Part shown: piece after piece, positions 51,396-60,288 of the stretch
Layout: every line of letters begins with the position of its first letter
Position numbering within the stretch: the stretch's first letter is position 1
NCBI RefSeq assembly: GCF_050402865.1
Contig: NZ_BAABMF010000014.1
Coordinates: 1 to 64,000, forward strand
DNA length: 64,000 nt
DNA from: Clostridium_AF sediminicola
GTDB taxonomy: Bacteria; Bacillota; Clostridia; Clostridiales; Clostridiaceae
Reading direction: 5' to 3'
Position numbers and translations under genes: made by a program
Notes under the pieces: model-generated
Databases searched by the model: none
What the model was told of the DNA's origin: nothing
The model's input: only the letters and a program-made list of their open reading frames with translations

Positions 51396-52250
51396 TTACC
51401 TCCTAACTGAATAAACCATAATATCTTCTAAAGTTGGTTTTTCTATTAAAATATTATCCCTAAAAATTTTTCTAATTTCTCTCTTGTTAGGTGTTAAAGC
51501 TTCAAAACCGAAAGAATTTTTTCTAATGCCCACAAAATTTTTATTAGTTTTTTCATTCAATAACTCTAAACCACCTTTTACTAAACCGTAATTATCCATT
51601 ACAATATCTTTTTCTTGAGAAAAAATAATTTCTCCGTTATTAATGAAAGTAATATAGTCAGCAACCTTATCAAGATCAGAAGTAATATGAGTTGAGAAGA
51701 ATATGCTTTTGTTTTCATCTTCAATAATTGAATGGAGAATTTCTAATATTTCTCTTCTAAAAACAGGATCTAGTCCAGAAGTAGGTTCATCCATAATTAT
51801 AAACTCAGCATCATGTGATAGAGCAATAGCTAAAGAAAATTTGGTTTTCATTCCTTTTGACAAATCTTTAATTTTCTTTTTTGGGTCTAAATCAAAGTCT
51901 TTTAGGTATTTTTCAAAGGTAAATTGATTCCATTTGCTATAAAAAGGAGCAATCATGCTACTCATTCGCTTGATAGAAAAATTTTCATAAAAACGGCTTT
52001 CATCGTACACAAAACCAATCCTATCCTTAATAGCTCTTTCATCCTTCATATTATCAAGACCAAATAATTTAATATTACCACAATCTCTTTTTATCAAATT
52101 CATTATTAGCTTAATTGTTGTGCTTTTGCCAGCTCCATTAGGTCCAATAAAACCCATAATGTAACCTTTTTTAACATCAAAACTAATATTTTTTAAAGTA
52201 AAACCATCGTATACTTTTCTCAAATCATTTATTTCTAAAATATTTTCCAT
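51396..52250 (-). CDS. ABC transporter ATP-binding protein (YtrB-like)
   Basis: A 284-residue ATPase. Walker A is GPNGAGKST (residues 36-44), the Q loop follows, the signature reads LSKGMKTKFSLA (near 133) and Walker B is FIIMDEPTSGLDP with the catalytic Glu. The His switch lies in FFSTHITSDLD. The C-terminal 70 residues are a family extension that contacts the permeases. It lies five bases after the GntR gene and four before the first permease, so the four genes form one operon. Confidence 0.93.
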   Translation of the reverse strand: MENILEINDLRKVYDGFTLKNISFDVKKGYIMGFIGPNGAGKSTTIKLIMNLIKRDCGNIKLFGLDNMKDERAIKDRIGFVYDESRFYENFSIKRMSSMIAPFYSKWNQFTFEKYLKDFDLDPKKKIKDLSKGMKTKFSLAIALSHDAEFIIMDEPTSGLDPVFRREILEILHSIIEDENKSIFFSTHITSDLDKVADYITFINNGEIIFSQEKDIVMDNYGLVKGGLELLNEKTNKNFVGIRKNSFGFEALTPNKREIRKIFRDNILIEKPTLEDIMVYSVRR

Positions 52251-52255
52251 AAAAT

Positions 52256-52633
52256 TTACTCCACCTCTTCAAATAATATTTTTAGCATATCAGCGATTTC
52301 TTCATATGTTAATCCTAATAATTTACTTTCTCTTACTGCAGCTGCTAATTGATCTTCAATTATTTTTAATTTTCGTTCTCTTAATAGTTCTTTATTTTGA
52401 GCAGCAACAAAAGAGCCTTTGCCCCTCACAGTTTCGATAAAACCCTCTTTTTCAAGTTCTTCGTAAGCACGTTTGGTAGTAATTACACTTATCTGGAGCT
52501 CTTTTGCTAGACTTCTTATAGACGGCAGTGCAATCCCTTCCTCTAATTCATTCTTAATTATCAGGTTTTTGATTTGTTCTGCAATCTGGTCATATATGGG
52601 TTTATCCGATGAATTAGATATTAAAATTCGCAT
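52256..52633 (-). CDS. GntR-family regulator (YtrA subfamily)
   Basis: A 125-residue repressor with an N-terminal winged helix (PIYDQIAEQIKNLIIKNELEEG, PSIRSLAKELQISVITTKRAYEELEKEGFIETVRGKGSFVA) and a short C-terminal helical part, as in the YtrA subfamily that has no ligand-binding domain. It heads the ABC operon. Three alternating TATACTGT-type half-sites overlap the operon promoter just upstream, so autorepression is likely; YtrA-type regulators respond to cell-wall stress or ions by an unclear mechanism. Confidence 0.92.
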   Translation of the reverse strand: MRILISNSSDKPIYDQIAEQIKNLIIKNELEEGIALPSIRSLAKELQISVITTKRAYEELEKEGFIETVRGKGSFVAAQNKELLRERKLKIIEDQLAAAVRESKLLGLTYEEIADMLKILFEEVE

Positions 52634-52671
52634 ATTTATCTCCTTTACAATTAAATTCCGTATATATTATA

Positions 52672-52726
52672 TATACTGTATATAATGTCTATTAACAGTA
52701 TACACGCAATAATATACTGTTGTCAA
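52672..52726 (-). promoter_or_regulatory. Promoter and operator of the GntR-ABC operon
   Basis: On the minus strand TTGACA (52726-52721), 18 bp, TATACT (52702-52697). AACAGTATA (52694-52702) and TATACTGTT (52713-52721) form a perfect inverted repeat over the spacer and -10, and a third half-site TATACTGTATA lies at 52672-52682. This is where the GntR protein would bind. Confidence 0.75.
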
Positions 52727-52778
52727 TATGAATTTTGAATAAATCAGAAAAGAACAAAGAATTCTATGAAAGTTACGG

Positions 52779-52799
52779 AAAGTTAAGAACCGTCCCTTA
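52779..52799. repeat. REP half-site 3
   Basis: AAAGTTAAGAACCGTCCCTTA is a right half of the REP palindrome without its partner, in the gap upstream of the aminotransferase gene. Confidence 0.7.
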
Positions 52800-52906
52800 A
52801 TAATTATAATAGTATATACTAAGCACTTTAAAAATTTTTCAAAATGTTAATAGAACTTATAAAGTATTAAGTCAATTAGGCTAATAAAAAATAGGACTGT
52901 GATAGT

Positions 52907-54229
52907 ATGAAAATTAGAGATTTTAGAAAGTTAATTTATGGAGTAGATTACGAAGTCCCTTTAGAAAATGGTGAAAAAATACAAGCTGTTAATTTTGATA
53001 ACGCTGCAACTACGCCAGCTTTAGTAACGGTCATAAGTGATGTAATTAAGTTTCTAATTATATATTCTTCATCTCATAGAGGATTTGGCTTCAAATCAGA
53101 GGCATCTACCAAACTATATGATGAATGTAGAAAAATTGTAGCGAAATTCGTAGGTGCAGATATTAAAAAGAATACAGTTATTTTTGTGAAAAATGCTACA
53201 GAAGCTATAAACAAGCTCTCCAATATTTTATATACAAATCATAAAGATGCAGTGATACTTTCTACAGATATGGAACATCATTCTAATGACTTGCCTTGGA
53301 GAAAATTTAAGATTGATTATATTAATATAGATGAATTCGGTGTTTTATCTCTAGAAGATATGGAAAGAAAACTACAATATTATAATGGAGCTGTAAAATT
53401 GGTTACTGTAACAGGAGCTTCAAATGTAACAGGGTATAAAAATCCAATTTATAAGATAGCAAGCATAGTTCATAAATATGGTGCTATGATTATGGTGGAC
53501 GGAGCACAATTAGTTCCACATGCACATGTTAATATGAGCGGAAAAAGCAAAAATGATTATCTTGATTTTTTGGTATTTTCAGGACACAAAATGTATGCGC
53601 CATTTGGATGTGGTGTGTTAATTGGTCCAAAGGATATATTTCAAGGGGTAGCACCTGATTATCCAGGTGGTGGAAATGTAGAAATAGTTACACATAATTA
53701 TATAAAATGGGATAAGAGTCCTTTAAAAGATGAACCAGGATCACCTAATGCAGTTGGAGCAGCGGCAATGGCCTCTGCAATGAATGCATTATCAGAAATT
53801 GGTATGAAAAATATTGAAGAATACGAAAAGAAATTAACAAAATATGCAGTAAATAAGATGAAACAATTACCGCATATAAAATTTTTCTGTAAGGGTTCTA
53901 AAATTTATGGAAAAGATTCGGGAGAAAAATGTGATGGAGTTAGTATTATAACTTTTAATATAGAAGGACTTTCTCACGAAACTGTAGCAAAATATTTATC
54001 ATACAAAGGTGGTATATCTGTTAGAGATGGATGTTTTTGTGCACATCCATATGTACAAAGATTATTAAAGATGACTGATGAAGAAGTTAAAGAAAGAATT
54101 AGAACAAATAGTCATAAACCTGGTATGGTAAGAATAAGTTTTGGATTTTATAATACTTTTGAAGAAATAAATAGATTTATATATCATTTAGAAAAACTCA
54201 TTAAGAATAGAGAAAAGTATTATCAATAA
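52907..54229 (+). CDS. Class V aminotransferase-fold PLP enzyme (cysteine desulfurase-like)
   Basis: A 440-residue PLP-dependent protein. The Schiff-base Lys is in FSGHKMYAPFG (near 227-237), HSNDLPW and VDGAQLVPHAHV bind the cofactor (the Asp contacts the ring nitrogen), and NFDNAATT opens the fold. A cysteine-rich loop RDGCFCAHPYVQ near 388 takes the place of the persulfide-forming Cys of SufS-like desulfurases, so sulfur transfer is possible. No isc/suf partner is adjacent. Weak ribosome site AGGACTGTG. It may also be a related C-S lyase or selenocysteine lyase. Confidence 0.82.
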   Translation: MKIRDFRKLIYGVDYEVPLENGEKIQAVNFDNAATTPALVTVISDVIKFLIIYSSSHRGFGFKSEASTKLYDECRKIVAKFVGADIKKNTVIFVKNATEAINKLSNILYTNHKDAVILSTDMEHHSNDLPWRKFKIDYINIDEFGVLSLEDMERKLQYYNGAVKLVTVTGASNVTGYKNPIYKIASIVHKYGAMIMVDGAQLVPHAHVNMSGKSKNDYLDFLVFSGHKMYAPFGCGVLIGPKDIFQGVAPDYPGGGNVEIVTHNYIKWDKSPLKDEPGSPNAVGAAAMASAMNALSEIGMKNIEEYEKKLTKYAVNKMKQLPHIKFFCKGSKIYGKDSGEKCDGVSIITFNIEGLSHETVAKYLSYKGGISVRDGCFCAHPYVQRLLKMTDEEVKERIRTNSHKPGMVRISFGFYNTFEEINRFIYHLEKLIKNREKYYQ

Positions 54230-54259
54230 ATGTAAACCATATTTAGATAGTATTAATTA

Positions 54260-54305
54260 TTGCCAGGTATAAGTATTAATTTATACTTAACCTGGCATTT
54301 TATCA
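54260..54305 (+). terminator. Terminator of the aminotransferase gene
   Basis: TGCCAGGTATAAGTA and TATACTTAACCTGGCA form a long stem, followed by TTTTATC. Confidence 0.85.
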
Positions 54306-54475
54306 TTTCTTTTTATTTTTCGAAGATTCCGCTGCTGCATCTTCGATTTTTAATAATCTTGTATAATATAGTCTATGTTCTAATCCCACATAAGTTATTT
54401 ACACCATTACATTATGAAATATTGTTGTATTTGTGTATAAAAAAATGATTTTACTTTTTACATTAAAGAATATGA

Positions 54476-55426
54476 TTATTTTACAGCAAAATTAAAATAT
54501 TTTTTCTTATAAGGTTCATTGTTTAAAGTATAATGCCACCATTCATTTTTATAATAACGAAAACCGTATTTTTCCATTGAAGATTTTAATAAATTTCGGT
54601 TTTCTTTTTGTAGTTTAGTCAATCCTTTATAGTAAAAATGAGCTTCTACTCCAAAAAAATCAAAAGAAGTTCCCATGTCTAATTCTTCCATTGTATCTAA
54701 ATTAATAATTGTTAAGTCAACTGTACTTCCTCTAGAATGTCCTGATTTGTGCGCAATGTATCCTGATTTAAACAGAGTGGATTTTTTTACTCTAGGGTAA
54801 TGTTCAGCTTTCATTAATGTATCATCATAATCAACAGCCCACTTTGCAAAATGGTCTACTGCCACTTGAGGTCTATAGCCGTCATATATTTTTAGTCCTA
54901 ACCCTTTTGAATTTAAATCATTTTGAACTTTAGCTAATGATTCTATAGCTTGTACGCTCAATATAGCTAAGTTAGCTTCATATCCGTCGATTTTTCTACC
55001 TATAAAATTATCGCCAGTATAGTATTTAGCATCAATAAGAATATTTGGAATAACATCATCTATATAAACGAAACCTTTAGGTAATTCGTAAGCTTTAGAT
55101 ATTGTAGGGGTTTCATCTTCTTCCTCGTTATCCAAAGAGAGATTTTCATTAGTATCTTCAATATTTTTTTTATTGAAATCATTATTAAATTGAAAAATAA
55201 TATCAATTACACTAGAATTAAGATATTTATGAAGCGTAGATAAATCTTTAGAATTAACATTATTATTTACAGTTTGTTCGCTTAGTAAATGGTTTTCCTC
55301 TTTTGATAATACATTTTCTTTATAATTAGTAAGTTGGTTTGAATTCTTTTCATTTTTAGTTGAGCAACTAGTTAAAATGAGAAGTATAAATAGTAATATT
55401 GAGTATTTCCTTAAAATAAGATTCAT
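54476..55426 (-). CDS. VanX-like D-Ala-D-Ala dipeptidase, lipoprotein
   Basis: A 316-residue M15D peptidase. The N-terminus is a lipoprotein signal with lipobox LTSC at about residues 18-21, so it is anchored outside the cell. A low-complexity spacer (25-110) precedes the catalytic domain (112-310): KIYDGYRPQVAVDHF, SGHSRGSTVDLTI (zinc ligands His and Asp) and NEWWHYTL (catalytic Glu and zinc His). VanX removes D-Ala-D-Ala in vancomycin resistance, but exported VanX-like enzymes without vanHA are common and act in peptidoglycan recycling. No vanH, vanA or vanRS gene is nearby. Confidence 0.88.
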   Translation of the reverse strand: MNLILRKYSILLFILLILTSCSTKNEKNSNQLTNYKENVLSKEENHLLSEQTVNNNVNSKDLSTLHKYLNSSVIDIIFQFNNDFNKKNIEDTNENLSLDNEEEDETPTISKAYELPKGFVYIDDVIPNILIDAKYYTGDNFIGRKIDGYEANLAILSVQAIESLAKVQNDLNSKGLGLKIYDGYRPQVAVDHFAKWAVDYDDTLMKAEHYPRVKKSTLFKSGYIAHKSGHSRGSTVDLTIINLDTMEELDMGTSFDFFGVEAHFYYKGLTKLQKENRNLLKSSMEKYGFRYYKNEWWHYTLNNEPYKKKYFNFAVK

Positions 55427-55685
55427 TAGTTTTCCTCCGATGGCAGTAAATAATTTATATTTTTATAAATAATCCCCAAAATATAAATCTATAATTATAT
55501 TACTTACATGATAACATAAACTAAATACTATTGACTACCTTGTTAAATTCTATGTAATATGATTAAATAGTTAGGGTGGAAAAAATCTAAAGATATTTTG
55601 ATACAAGATAAAATATGTATTGTATTAAAGTATCAAAAAATTTTTGACACACAGGTTAACGAAAGAATATAGGAGGAATTGATTA

Positions 55686-56843
55686 ATGAGTACTGAAAGA
55701 AATTTGATATTTAAAGAAATTGATTTAAATTTGACTTATGAAGAATGTCTAATTAAATTAAAAAAAGATGAATTAATTGAAATTAGAAAGCATTTAAAAC
55801 TTACTAATGTTAGTAAGCTAAAAAAAGCAGATTTAGTAGAAGTACTGGGTAACAAAGCAAAGGAAATTGATGAAGAATACATAACTGGAAATTTAATTTA
55901 TGATGCTTACAAAGCTTTAAAGACTATCATAGAGAAATTCGAAAAAGGCCAAGGAAATTACATACCTTATAATGAAGATATGTATGGAATAGCTATTAAC
56001 CTTAAAGAATTAGGATTAGCTTTTTACGGCACAATAGAAGATAATTTAAAAATAATAATAGTACCTATAAATATTATGGGAACAATAAAGGACATAGTAA
56101 AATCTAAAGAAATAGAAGAGTATATGTTACAGAGAAAAAAATATACTATTCTAATAGCAGCTTATATTCATTACTATGGAATTATAAATAAACTAGATTT
56201 AGAGAAAATTATTGAGACAAGCTTTGATTCAATAGATTTAGCTAATGATATTAACTATAATACATCTTTAATTTTAGAAGATAAATATGGTGAAAATTTC
56301 AAAATTAATTCTCCTTATATATACCATGTAAACCTGGAAAACATTTTAAGCACTTTAAAAGAACAAACTGTTAGAAAAGAATTAGAATATTATCCTCTTA
56401 CACCAAAGTTATTTGAAGAACACTATGAAAATAATTTTAATTTTCAAGGGGAAGAGCTTTATAGTTTTTTAGTTGGAGAAAAGAATGTTGACGAAGTAAA
56501 AGCAAAAACATTAATATGGGAATTTATATTTAGAGTTCAAAATTCAGTTGAAACTAAAAAAGCTATTGAAATTCTAACTGAAAATATAGAGTTAAATGGT
56601 GAAGAAGAAAAAAATAAATTAAGAAATCTCGTAAATGGTTTAAGTGATAATTTAAGAATGTGGAATCTAAAGGGCAATACGCCAAAAGAAATCAGAGAAA
56701 AATTCCAAAAAAAATCTAAATATACTTTAACGAATAGAAAACCCCTACCAGTTACAAAACCAATTAGAAGAGAGAAAAAAATAGGTAGAAATGAAAAATG
56801 TCCATGCGGAAGTGGTAAAAAATACAAAAAATGCTGCGGTTAA
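55686..56843 (+). CDS. SEC-C motif protein of unknown function
   Basis: A 385-residue cytoplasmic protein. The C-terminus is a SEC-C zinc-binding motif (IGRNEKCPCGSGKKYKKCCG), as found at the end of SecA. Residues about 14-55 look like a Rho-N/SAP-type helical fold (KLKKDELIEIRKHLKLTNVSKLKKADLVEVL). The middle is helical without a known domain; similar proteins are called SEC-C containing in Clostridia. AGGAGG precedes the ATG. A REP half-site follows the TAA stop. Role unknown; nucleic-acid or protein binding is a guess. Confidence 0.78.
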   Translation: MSTERNLIFKEIDLNLTYEECLIKLKKDELIEIRKHLKLTNVSKLKKADLVEVLGNKAKEIDEEYITGNLIYDAYKALKTIIEKFEKGQGNYIPYNEDMYGIAINLKELGLAFYGTIEDNLKIIIVPINIMGTIKDIVKSKEIEEYMLQRKKYTILIAAYIHYYGIINKLDLEKIIETSFDSIDLANDINYNTSLILEDKYGENFKINSPYIYHVNLENILSTLKEQTVRKELEYYPLTPKLFEEHYENNFNFQGEELYSFLVGEKNVDEVKAKTLIWEFIFRVQNSVETKKAIEILTENIELNGEEEKNKLRNLVNGLSDNLRMWNLKGNTPKEIREKFQKKSKYTLTNRKPLPVTKPIRREKKIGRNEKCPCGSGKKYKKCCG

Positions 56844-56849
56844 ACTAAT

Positions 56850-56870
56850 TAGGGACAGTTCTCAACTTTT
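56850..56870. repeat. REP half-site 4
   Basis: TAGGGACAGTTCTCAACTTTT is a left half of the REP palindrome, seven bases after the TAA stop of the SEC-C gene. Confidence 0.72.
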
Positions 56871-56903
56871 CATAACTTTCGAAAATTGAATCTAATTGAT
56901 AGA

Positions 56904-56953
56904 AGAGAGCAATAAATTATTCTATATCTCCAATAATTTATTGCTCTCTTTTG
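56904..56953. terminator. Bidirectional terminator
   Basis: AGAGAGCAATAAATTATT and its complement AATAATTTATTGCTCTCT form a long stem between the convergent SEC-C and flavoprotein genes. Confidence 0.88.
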
Positions 56954-56955
56954 AT

Positions 56956-57615
56956 TTAGTAAAGTTTTCTTAGTAAGTCTTTTTTCTTTAGTCCATTTTC
57001 GTGACCTTGTCTAATCCAGCTTAGAGACCCTAAAAAAATATATAAGAATTTTGGGACGCTTGGAGTAACATATTGATTTTCTTTTATGCAATCAGTACAA
57101 GTATTTGTATTATCCGCATTAAAACTATTAACCATCTCCACAAAAGCAGAATAAATAGGCTTTGTAATACCTTTATTCAAACGAGATTTTGGATTTGTTC
57201 CTATTGCTCCCCCCATACCAATACCAAGTCCGTATTGATATGAATGATTTGTTTTTATACAAAAATTTTCTACAATTTCTAGAGCTGTTTTGGTTTGTTC
57301 AGGTTCAGGAAAACCCATATTTACTATAGCATATACTTTGGGCAAATTATTGTGATTATTTAAGTGACTTTCGTATTTATTCAAAAAGTTAATTAAAACA
57401 GCCGGAAGACAATCAATATAAAGAGGAAAAGCTAAAATTATAATTGTACTATTTGCAAGAGTGTCAAAGGTGTTATTGTTGTTAGAAGAAGTAATATTAA
57501 TAAAATTTTCTTCATACTCATCAGCATCTAATAATCTACTAAACTCTTTTAAAAGGTAATTTGAAGTACTTTTTTGACCCTTTGGACTTGCATTAACGAG
57601 ACTTATTTTTTTCAT
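56956..57615 (-). CDS. Flavodoxin-like NAD(P)H-dependent oxidoreductase 1
   Basis: A 219-residue flavodoxin-fold protein. SLVNASPKGQKSTSNYLLKEF at the N-terminus is the FMN phosphate loop, and AFPLYIDCLPAVLINFL carries the second FMN-binding strand. A CTDC pair lies near 178. The last 30 residues are helical and may touch a membrane or partner. GAGGATG precedes the ATG. It follows the second flavoprotein by 34 bp in the same operon; the usual reaction of such proteins is reduction of quinones or aromatic compounds, but no substrate is shown. Confidence 0.83.
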   Translation of the reverse strand: MKKISLVNASPKGQKSTSNYLLKEFSRLLDADEYEENFINITSSNNNNTFDTLANSTIIILAFPLYIDCLPAVLINFLNKYESHLNNHNNLPKVYAIVNMGFPEPEQTKTALEIVENFCIKTNHSYQYGLGIGMGGAIGTNPKSRLNKGITKPIYSAFVEMVNSFNADNTNTCTDCIKENQYVTPSVPKFLYIFLGSLSWIRQGHENGLKKKDLLRKLY

Positions 57616-57649
57616 TATACATCCTCCTACTTAATAATTGAGGTGATTG

Positions 57650-58207
57650 TTATAATAACATATTTTGCAATTCATTATTAATTTCTGTAAAGCTTTTTTT
57701 ATCATTTACAATATATGTATGAGTAGATTTACTATGAAAGTTAATACTGTTTCGTTTTGTAAGATTGTAAAAAGTATTCATTTCTTTTTCTGTAATATCA
57801 TTGCTAAAACCAACAAATATCAGATTAGGATATTTACTATACCTTGTATTATGATGAGTTTCATTATTGATTTTTTTGAAGAATGGAAGTATAGTTGGGA
57901 TATTTTTATCAAGCTGACTTTTAATATTAGCACTATAGCAGCCATAAACTATAGGCGTTAAGTAAATTACTAATTCAGATTTTATATTTATTTCGTTAAA
58001 ATATCTGCTTTTATCTTTTGTTATACATTCTCCAGGTGTTTTTACCCAACAACTAAAACATCCAGTACAGTACTTGTAATCATCTTTTTTTATTTCAATA
58101 ATATTCACTTCATGACCAATACCTTTAGCGGCAGTTAAATAAGATTGCTTAAATTTCTCGTAAAGCTTGTCCTTGTATTCACTGTCACATACTAATAAAA
58201 TTTTCAT
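57650..58207 (-). CDS. Flavodoxin-like NADPH-dependent FMN reductase 2
   Basis: A 185-residue iron-sulfur flavoprotein-like protein. CDSEYKDKLYEKFKQ opens the fold, and a cysteine cluster YCTGCFSCWVKTPGECITKD (near residues 47-66) matches the compact motif of IsaF/iron-sulfur flavoproteins that may bind a [4Fe-4S] cluster; LTPIVYGCYSANIKSQLDK is the FMN region. GGAGG precedes the ATG. It heads a two-gene operon with the other flavoprotein and likely handles electrons in anaerobic or oxidative-stress metabolism. Confidence 0.83.
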   Translation of the reverse strand: MKILLVCDSEYKDKLYEKFKQSYLTAAKGIGHEVNIIEIKKDDYKYCTGCFSCWVKTPGECITKDKSRYFNEINIKSELVIYLTPIVYGCYSANIKSQLDKNIPTILPFFKKINNETHHNTRYSKYPNLIFVGFSNDITEKEMNTFYNLTKRNSINFHSKSTHTYIVNDKKSFTEINNELQNMLL

Positions 58208-58337
58208 ATTAAACCTCCAAATGTATAGATAAAGATTACGAAAACTTATAATATTTAAAGAATATGAATTTTCAAAAAAACCTGATAATATTATTATAGG
58301 ACATTTTTATGGCAATTTCATTACAAAAATTTAGCAA

Positions 58338-59177
58338 CTATAAATTAGTTTTATTCTCAAGATAGTATTCTACAATTGAATGCTCAATGTTTCTGAAATT
58401 TTTCGATTTACACATGAATCTAAGTTTCAAAATGATTTTGTCTTCTTCAAAAGAAGTATAAATTGTGTGGCCAATATTTTTATAGTATATAGGGTATTCT
58501 TTTGAAGCATGCTCTAAAGCAGATTTTATTTTTGAAGTATAGTCTCCTAATGTTATATCGGCAGCTTGGAGTATTACATTCTTTTCTTTTTTCCAATTAG
58601 AATCCAAAGGGATTTTAAAAGTTATCTCATTCCAAGTATAAGGAAAAGAGTTATTTTCATTAACAACTTCTTCAGTAAGAATTTTAATATTAGGAATTAA
58701 TATATATCTCCCAGTGCTTTGTCCGTAATAGCCATTCTCTTTTTTTACTTCAACTATAGTTGTATGAAACCAATCAATCTTCAACACATCACCTATGTTG
58801 TTTCCAATTTTAATTCTATCACCAACCTGATAAATTTTATGAGAATTGATAATTGACCATCCAAGAAAGTTAGCTACTATATCTCTAAAAGCAAATGCCA
58901 TACCTGCTGAAAATAAACCTAAGAAGGTAAGGAGTTCTTTTGAATTATAAAGCCAAACAGGAGCTAGGAAGATTGCTACTATAATACGAATAAATAATGA
59001 ATATCTTCTTTTAATTTTCATTATTTTTGATGGCTTCATTTTTGATTTGTCAAAATAGGTATTAGAAATTTTTATTATAATGTTACCTAGAAAAATAATT
59101 GATAGAGTTATTATAAATCTTGTAAACAATGTTGAATTTGATATTAGTAAAAGGTAATTTGTTAAAAATCCTTTCAA
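58338..59177 (-). CDS. MscS-family mechanosensitive channel
   Basis: A 279-residue membrane protein. Helices lie at about 5-35 and 55-110, with the pore-lining helix in LGLFSAGMAFAFRDIVANFLGW (Gly/Ala-rich, as in TM3 of MscS), followed by the beta-domain (YQVGDRIKIGNNIGDVLKIDWFHTTI) and the C-terminal alpha/beta domain. Such channels release solutes on osmotic down-shock. AGGAGGAAAC lies before the ATG. Monocistronic; length is normal for a small MscS. Confidence 0.92.
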   Translation of the reverse strand: MKGFLTNYLLLISNSTLFTRFIITLSIIFLGNIIIKISNTYFDKSKMKPSKIMKIKRRYSLFIRIIVAIFLAPVWLYNSKELLTFLGLFSAGMAFAFRDIVANFLGWSIINSHKIYQVGDRIKIGNNIGDVLKIDWFHTTIVEVKKENGYYGQSTGRYILIPNIKILTEEVVNENNSFPYTWNEITFKIPLDSNWKKEKNVILQAADITLGDYTSKIKSALEHASKEYPIYYKNIGHTIYTSFEEDKIILKLRFMCKSKNFRNIEHSIVEYYLENKTNL

Positions 59178-59252
59178 TGATGGTTTCCTCCTGAATACAA
59201 CTATTTAAATATATTCCTATAATTATAGTTGAAAATGTATAGAAGGTCAATA

Positions 59253-59284
59253 AAAAATCACCTCCATTTAAGAAGGTGATTAAT
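59253..59284 (-). terminator. Terminator of the acetate transporter gene
   Basis: On the minus strand ATCACCTT and AGGTGAT pair around a loop and are followed by TTTTTT. Confidence 0.78.
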
Positions 59285-59290
59285 TAAATA

Positions 59291-59890
59291 TTACTTAAAT
59301 ATTCCGAATGGTTTTCCAACAGGTAAAAATACTTTTCCGAAATGAGTATTTAAAACTGAAGCAGCTGAACCATAGAATGCTAACATTGAACAAATAAATT
59401 CAGAATAAGCAGCTATAGTATGTCCTAGATGAGGAGCTATATCTAATGTGCTTAAAGAAAGTCCAATAAATAAGAAATCAATGCTTAAGAAAATTAAGAA
59501 CAAAACTTTGTGTGTTTCCATTGCACCTATAGTCATATAAATTGTAAATATAAGATATCCTACAAATGCGAAACCCAATTGATGAATATCAGCAGTTTCT
59601 GCAAGTTTTTCACCAAACACACCAGATTGAATCATCCATGTAGATGCAACGGCATACCAGAAAAAAGCATAAGCTCCAAATGCAGTAGCACCAAAAATAT
59701 TGTTTTTCTTAGCATCTTGAATACATGCATACAATTGAGCTGATGCACCTAGAAATATTGCCCATGGAATAACTAAAGAGACACCTGTTGTTAAACCAAG
59801 TTTTTGAGAAGATGCAACTAAAGTAACCATAGCAAGTCCAAATAATCCTAATGGAGTTGGATCAGCAACAATAAGTTTTCTTTCATTCAT
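59291..59890 (-). CDS. Acetate/succinate transporter (SatP/YaaH, GPR1-FUN34 family)
   Basis: A 199-residue protein with six membrane helices. The N-terminal signature ADPTPLGLFGLAMV (NPAPLGL-type) and FFWYAVASTWM mark the AceTr/SatP family of acetate-succinate channel-like transporters. ATG at the complement of 59888-59890 follows GGAGGG; an upstream in-frame TTG would place that site inside. Monocistronic. Acetate movement suits an acetogenic or fermentative anaerobe with the hydrogenases upstream. Confidence 0.92.
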   Translation of the reverse strand: MNERKLIVADPTPLGLFGLAMVTLVASSQKLGLTTGVSLVIPWAIFLGASAQLYACIQDAKKNNIFGATAFGAYAFFWYAVASTWMIQSGVFGEKLAETADIHQLGFAFVGYLIFTIYMTIGAMETHKVLFLIFLSIDFLFIGLSLSTLDIAPHLGHTIAAYSEFICSMLAFYGSAASVLNTHFGKVFLPVGKPFGIFK

Positions 59891-60288
59891 AAATAAACCC
59901 TCCAAAAATTCCTATCATTATTCAAGTGAATAATACCAGACTAAGTATAACAAAGTTTAATTAATGTAGTCAATGAAATTTTAATATGTTTAAAAAATGT
60001 GAAATATCAGATAATAAAATAAGACAAAATATGATGTATTAGTAAGAAATTTACCTAATCGACTGCATTACAGATTTTATTTAAATAAAATCTATTGAAA
60101 GATAGGAAGATTACTAATTAAACTATTTAAATTTTAGTGGTATGTGTAGACTCATAATTTAAAAAAATTTTACATAAAACAACAAAATATTCAAAATCAT
60201 TATGATATAATAATAGTTATTGAATATAAATATGGTATATAAGTTAAATAAAACAATGGAGGTGCTATGCACCAAAAGGAGTGGTACT
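59891..60288. other. Divergent intergenic region with a 22-bp palindrome
   Basis: No gene is seen. A perfect palindrome (arms AGATTTTAT and ATAAAATCT around TTAA) lies at 60072-60093 between the divergent acetate transporter and galU genes. TATAAT near 60205 could be the galU -10 box. Confidence 0.5.

Noticed and set aside
54476..55426. Vancomycin resistance locus
   Set aside because: Only a VanX-like exported dipeptidase is present; vanH, vanA and a two-component system are missing, and the lipoprotein signal does not fit cytoplasmic VanX.
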